A DNA stretch of 64,000 nucleotides from Biscogniauxia marginata (Eukaryota; Ascomycota; Sordariomycetes; Xylariales; Xylariaceae). This document shows positions 59,970 through 64,000 of this stretch, one piece after another. Location: contig MU404058.1 of NCBI GenBank assembly GCA_022695795.1, forward strand, positions 186,001-250,000. The letters are read 5' to 3'. Under the pieces are notes generated by a model. It did not search any database. It saw only the letters and a program-made list of their open reading frames with translations, and was not told the DNA's origin. Position numbers and translations under genes: made by a program. The first letter of the stretch is position 1; every line of letters begins with the position of its first letter.

Positions 59970-60519
59970 TTATCGTAAAAATTAAAGGTAAAAACATAAG
60001 AAGCTTATTAACTAAATTAATCGAATAAGCTTTAATATTAATATTATACCTTGTTTTTATTATTTTAATTATAACTTAAAATGTGTAATGCCGTTTAAAG
60101 TATCGAAAAAATGTAATAAATGCGTTTTTTATTGTCGTTAATATAATAAAATAGAAATTCTTTTTAACTTTTTTTAAAACTTAAATTATAAGGAAAAGCG
60201 GTTATCTTTATAAAAACGTTAAATCGAGAAAGCTTTAAAACGACTTTATTAAGAAATAGCCGAGATTATAACTCGAATAAATCGAGAAATAATTAAAATT
60301 ATAATTCGTGTAAAACGGTTTCGTCGCTAAAAAGAATTATTAAAAAAGAAAGGTTTAAAAATGCTTTAATATGGTTTTTAAAATTTAAATGATTTAAAGA
60401 AGTAAAAACGTTTAAAAAAGGAGCAAGAACGTTTTTAAGTCGAGTAATAATTTTTAGCCGAGTAAGCTAAAGTTATTTTCGAGGCTATCCCCTTTTTAGA
60501 TTTATTCTTTTTAAACTAA
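59970..60519 (+). pseudogene. Antisense Cys-cluster frame in E4 (variant spacing)
   Basis: Plus-strand frame opposite to pol. PCFYYFNYNLKC followed by KKCNKC gives C-x2-Y-x6-C-x9-C-x2-C, close to but not identical with the other copies (one extra residue before the fourth position; the sixth Cys is less clear). The end reads EAIPFLDLFFLN, matching the E2 end FKAYPFSFLDSF. The frame is continuous to 60519 with RIP-type stops. The start is uncertain. Confidence 0.5.
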
Positions 60520-60559
60520 GATCTTAAAATCCAAGCTTTTTTAGCCGGTCCGGGTTTTA

Positions 60560-63500
60560 TTAATAAAACTTATTAAGTTTAGTTATTAAGTTTTTTAATA
60601 AGTAACTTTTTTATTTAATTAATTATTATAATTAATTATTAACCTTTTTTAAATTTAAAATCCTTTTTACTTTATATTTATTTGGTTCTTTTTTAATCTC
60701 GTTCCGGGGTTTTAACGAGGCGTTTTTTAATGTTAATTTTAAGAGTAAAACATAAAACATAAAATATATTTTAAATCTTTTTAAAAGCGAGAATTTATAA
60801 TTAACTTTTAAAATAACTTTTTTAATTTTATATAGTTTTAACTTTTTAAATTTAAGTTTTTTATTAAGTTATTTTGTTTTAATTTAAAGCGTTTTTGTTA
60901 TTACGCTTTGTTATTAACGAAGTAAGTAAACCATATTTTTTCTCTTAAAAATTAGTCTTTTAATTCTTTTTTTATTATAATACTTTGTTATTTTATTTTA
61001 AATGAATTAAATTCTTTTTATAGCCGTCGTTATATTATTTAAACCTTTTTAAATAGTACTTTTACTTTTAGGGCTTTTATTTCGATTTTTGGTGATTTCG
61101 TGAGTTCGATTAATTATTTTTAAATTTCTGCTTTTTAACCGTATATTGCTTTGTATAGTGACATTTTCATGTTTTTATTAATCGAAATATTATATGTTAT
61201 TTAAGCTATTAATAGTAGTTTTATTTAATTATTTATTTCTTAATTAATATAACTTTTTAAATATTGTTTTATTATTTAGTTTAATCTCTTTATTTGTTCG
61301 TTTATTTAGGGGTAATATGTTGTAAATAACTTTTATTTAACTTTTATTCGTTTTATTAGGTTAATCCAAAATTTTAATATAAATAACTTGTTTTTATTTA
61401 AAATAATATGTTTTAATAATTTATATTTATTAATATATTTTTTTAAGAAATTAAAAACTAATTATTTTATTATGCTTAATTTGTTAAACGATGAAAAGTA
61501 AACATATTTCGTGAGTTTATTAATAATTACTTATATATTGTTATAAAGCACTTTTATAATAGGGTCTTTTAATTTAAGGAGTTTTATTACGAAATCCCAT
61601 ATAATTATATGCCACGCTTTATTAAGTATTTAAGTTGGTTATAATAATTTATATAGTTTATATCGTGATACTTTAGCTTTATTATAAACGTTGTAATTCT
61701 TTATAATTTTTTTAACTATTTATCGCATTTCTAAAAAGTCGAATTCTTTTTAAAGTCGTTTTAATGTTTTGAAAATTCCCTGGTGACCATGTAAAGGGTA
61801 TTCGTGAAATTCCTTGACAAATTCGTCTTGGATTTATTTTAGTATATAAATCTTTTTTTATATAAAAGAAGTTTGTTATTAAATCCTTATTAAGATTATA
61901 ATTGCTTTTTTTATAATTATAACTTTCCTTAAAACGTTATTTTTAGTTTTTTATGTTAATTCGCATGTAAGCTAATATAACTAATTTATCATTTTATTAT
62001 TTAAATATCTAGATATCTTTTTTATAATTTAAATAAATATCGATAGGTTTTTTAGTTCCATTAAGTTATAGTTTTTATTTTTTAATGTTTTAATAATTAT
62101 TAATAGTTCCTTATTATAAATTTAATAATTTAGTTTAGCACCGTGTAATGCTTTAAATAAGTACGCGATTAGGTATTATTTTCCATTATTTTCTAATTAT
62201 TTTAAAATTGCTTTAATGGCGAAATTTAAGGCGTTTATTTTTAGTCGTTTTTTTTATTTTCGTTTAGAAGTTTATATATAACCTTACTAGTTATTACTTT
62301 TTTTAGCTACTAAAAAGCCTGTTTGACTTTTTCGGTGAAATGGAAAGCTTTTTTTATTTTTGTTAAGGTAGTTAGTTTCGTTAATAATTTAGTAATTTAC
62401 TTAAAATCTTAAATAAGTTATTTAACGTAATTAATAAAGTTAAGAAATACGCGTATGTTTATAACACTTTTAGGTTTTAATTAATCCTTAATTATTATTA
62501 TTTTTCTTTTTTAAATACGGATTTTTTTTAGATTTATCGTAAATTTTAAATAGTTTAGTTTTTTAATATATTATTTATTTTTAGTTAGATAAATAAATAG
62601 GTTTACCTTTTTTAGGGCTTTTAATACTTGTTTTATATGTTTTTTATGTTTCTTTTCGCTTTTTAAGTAAATTAGTATATCGTTTAAATAAATAAATACG
62701 AATTTATCCAGAAACTTACGAAGAACTATTATAATTATATATTAAAATGTAACGGGTACGTTAATAAGTTTAAACGGCATAACTTTATACTTATAATGTT
62801 TATATACCGTTCGAAAGGCGGTGTATTATTTATGTTTTTTAGTTATTTTAATTATATAATAACTATCGCGAAGGTTTAATACTATAAAGATTTAGGCTTT
62901 ATTAATTTACCTTTTTATAAGTTTTATTAGTAGTAATAAGTATTTTTTTTATTACCTTATTAAGGTGTCGGTAGTTAATTACTTATCATTATATTAAATT
63001 TCTTTTTTTATTAATTTGTTATTTTCCGTTTTTATTAATCTTTAGTATTATAATTACCGGGTATTTTAACGAGGATTTTAATTCTCGAATATATCCTTTA
63101 TTAAATTTCTTTTAAATTTCTTTTTATAGTGCTTTTTGTTTTTCTTAGTTTATAAGATATATTAAGAATAGTTTTAATTATTTTTTTTCCTTAAAATAGA
63201 TTTAGTGATTTTACTAGTTATGTTTTAATAATTCTTTTTTTATTTTATTTTTAAATAATTTATAAAAACGGAGGTATTTACGTAATACTTTTTTCGTTAA
63301 ATCTTTAAGCTTAGTTACTTGAATTATATAGGCGATATGTTTCGTCTTTATATTCGTTTTTTTAGTGTTATTTGCGGTATTTATCTTATAACTTGTAATA
63401 ATTAACTCCTCTTGATTTTAATCTTAATAAAGCGTGTTTATTTCGAAATTTATTTATAAATTACTTCTTTTAAGTTAATTTATTTCTAGGATTATGTCGT

Positions 63501-64000
63501 AACTTAATATATATGTAATATTAAAAATGACTTACTAATGGTTGGTTAACAGACAAGGGCTATGTCCCCGCACAGAAACTAGTACATTCTTTAAGTATAA
63601 ATAGGCTGCCTTCGGCAACACAACTCAGGTAGACTTTTCCCTCCTTAGACATCAATATTACACCAGTCTCACCCCTATCTTTCATATCGTCTATTGTTAT
63701 TTGCTTTTACATACGTACGTACCTACTAACACTTACTTAAAATGTTTTTAAATAGTTACTAAGAAAGGGACTATTTTTTTTAGCACCTTACTATTCTCGT
63801 AACTAAATATGTATTTTTTAAAGTTCCGTAGTTAATATAAACTTTATTTATATATTTATAATATATTATTTTTTTAAATTATTTTAATTAAAATATAGTT
63901 TTTATTTATTCCTAAATTTATAAGGGCTTTATATTCTTTTTTATTGTACTTGATTTTAATTATAATGGTATTATCGAGTCTCGACTAGACTTTATATAAA
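60560..64000 (-). pseudogene. Pol frame of E4 (partial, RIP-mutated)
   Basis: Read in reverse from the chromodomain (about 60560-60730) through integrase (61100-61850, with EFHEYPLHGHQGI near 61770-61810), RNase H (62040-62280), reverse transcriptase (62400-62950, FVFIYLNDILIYL near 62690) to the protease region near 63900. It is interrupted at 63536-63731 and cut by the window edge. Confidence 0.7.
63536..63731. mobile_element. Small un-mutated solo LTR-like insertion, TSD CTTAC (196 bp)
   Basis: Flanked by CTTAC at 63531-63535 and 63732-63736, inside the E4 protease region, whose sequence resumes afterwards. It starts TAATGGTTGGTTAACAGAC and ends CCTACTAACA, has a TATAAATA box at 63596-63603, and shows no RIP bias. 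It is unrelated to the Gypsy LTRs here; a Copia-type or non-autonomous LTR is likely. Confidence 0.7.

Larger units (their letters stand above)
59399..64000 (-). mobile_element. Ty3/Gypsy element E4, inverted, running off the right edge
   Basis: 3' LTR 59399-59874, then antisense Cys-cluster frame, chromodomain, integrase, RNase H, reverse transcriptase and protease in reverse order up to the window edge. Inserted in the 3' LTR of E3. Contains a later small solo LTR (63536-63731). Confidence 0.82.

Overview
The window looks like a piece of a filamentous ascomycete (Pezizomycotina) genome. The genes carry short introns (47-144 bp) with GT..AG ends and CTNAC-like branch sites. The gene families are typical of these fungi. 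About two thirds of the window is very A+T-rich sequence in which recognisable retroelement reading frames are shot through with TAA/TAG codons and Cys-to-Tyr or Gly/Asp-to-Asn/Lys type changes. That is the footprint of repeat-induced point mutation (RIP, CpA to TpA). No species is claimed.

Layout. (1) 1-13.9 kb has ordinary base composition. It holds a GEP4-like mitochondrial phosphatidylglycerophosphatase cut by the window edge (1-719), a three-exon protein of unknown function (2142-2929), a CutC-family protein (3807-4721), a leftover C-terminal piece of a BBE-type FAD oxidoreductase (5337-5639, minus), a four-exon secreted Ser/Thr-rich protein (6270-7913), and a five-exon alpha/beta hydrolase of the homoserine acetyltransferase family (9306-10591, minus). 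About 3.3 kb of apparently gene-free sequence follows. (2) 13.9-29.7 kb is an AT block made of foldback repeats and two head-to-tail Ty3/Gypsy chromodomain elements with three LTRs. (3) 29.7-34.7 kb is an island of normal composition with a TA-flanked MITE and one intact gene, a vacuolar carboxypeptidase S-like M20 peptidase (31712-33433, minus). (4) 34.7-64 kb is a second AT block: a foldback element, an unclassified inverted repeat, three solo LTRs nested inside each other, a Gypsy element (38579-52914) interrupted by a complete inverted Gypsy element (39303-46787) and by a solo LTR, a Gypsy element with an internal deletion (54612 onward), and a further Gypsy element running off the right edge with a small, un-mutated solo LTR inside it.

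Insertion order can be read from 5-bp target-site duplications (TTTTA, AGTTA, CTTTT/C, ATAAT, AATAA, TAAAC, CTTAC), all found by eye at the element ends.

The most interesting signal is on the antisense strand of the Gypsy elements, between the end of pol and the 3' LTR. At least three separate insertions keep a reading frame with Cys (or RIP-derived Tyr) at exactly C-x2-C-x6-C-x8-C-x2-C-x7-C, the spacing of the fungal Zn2Cys6 binuclear cluster, followed by a charged helix-like tail. A fourth has a variant of it. In the best copy this frame converges on, and slightly overlaps, the pol frame. It would be an extra, oppositely transcribed DNA-binding-like gene carried by the element. This is inferred from mutated copies and needs a database search.
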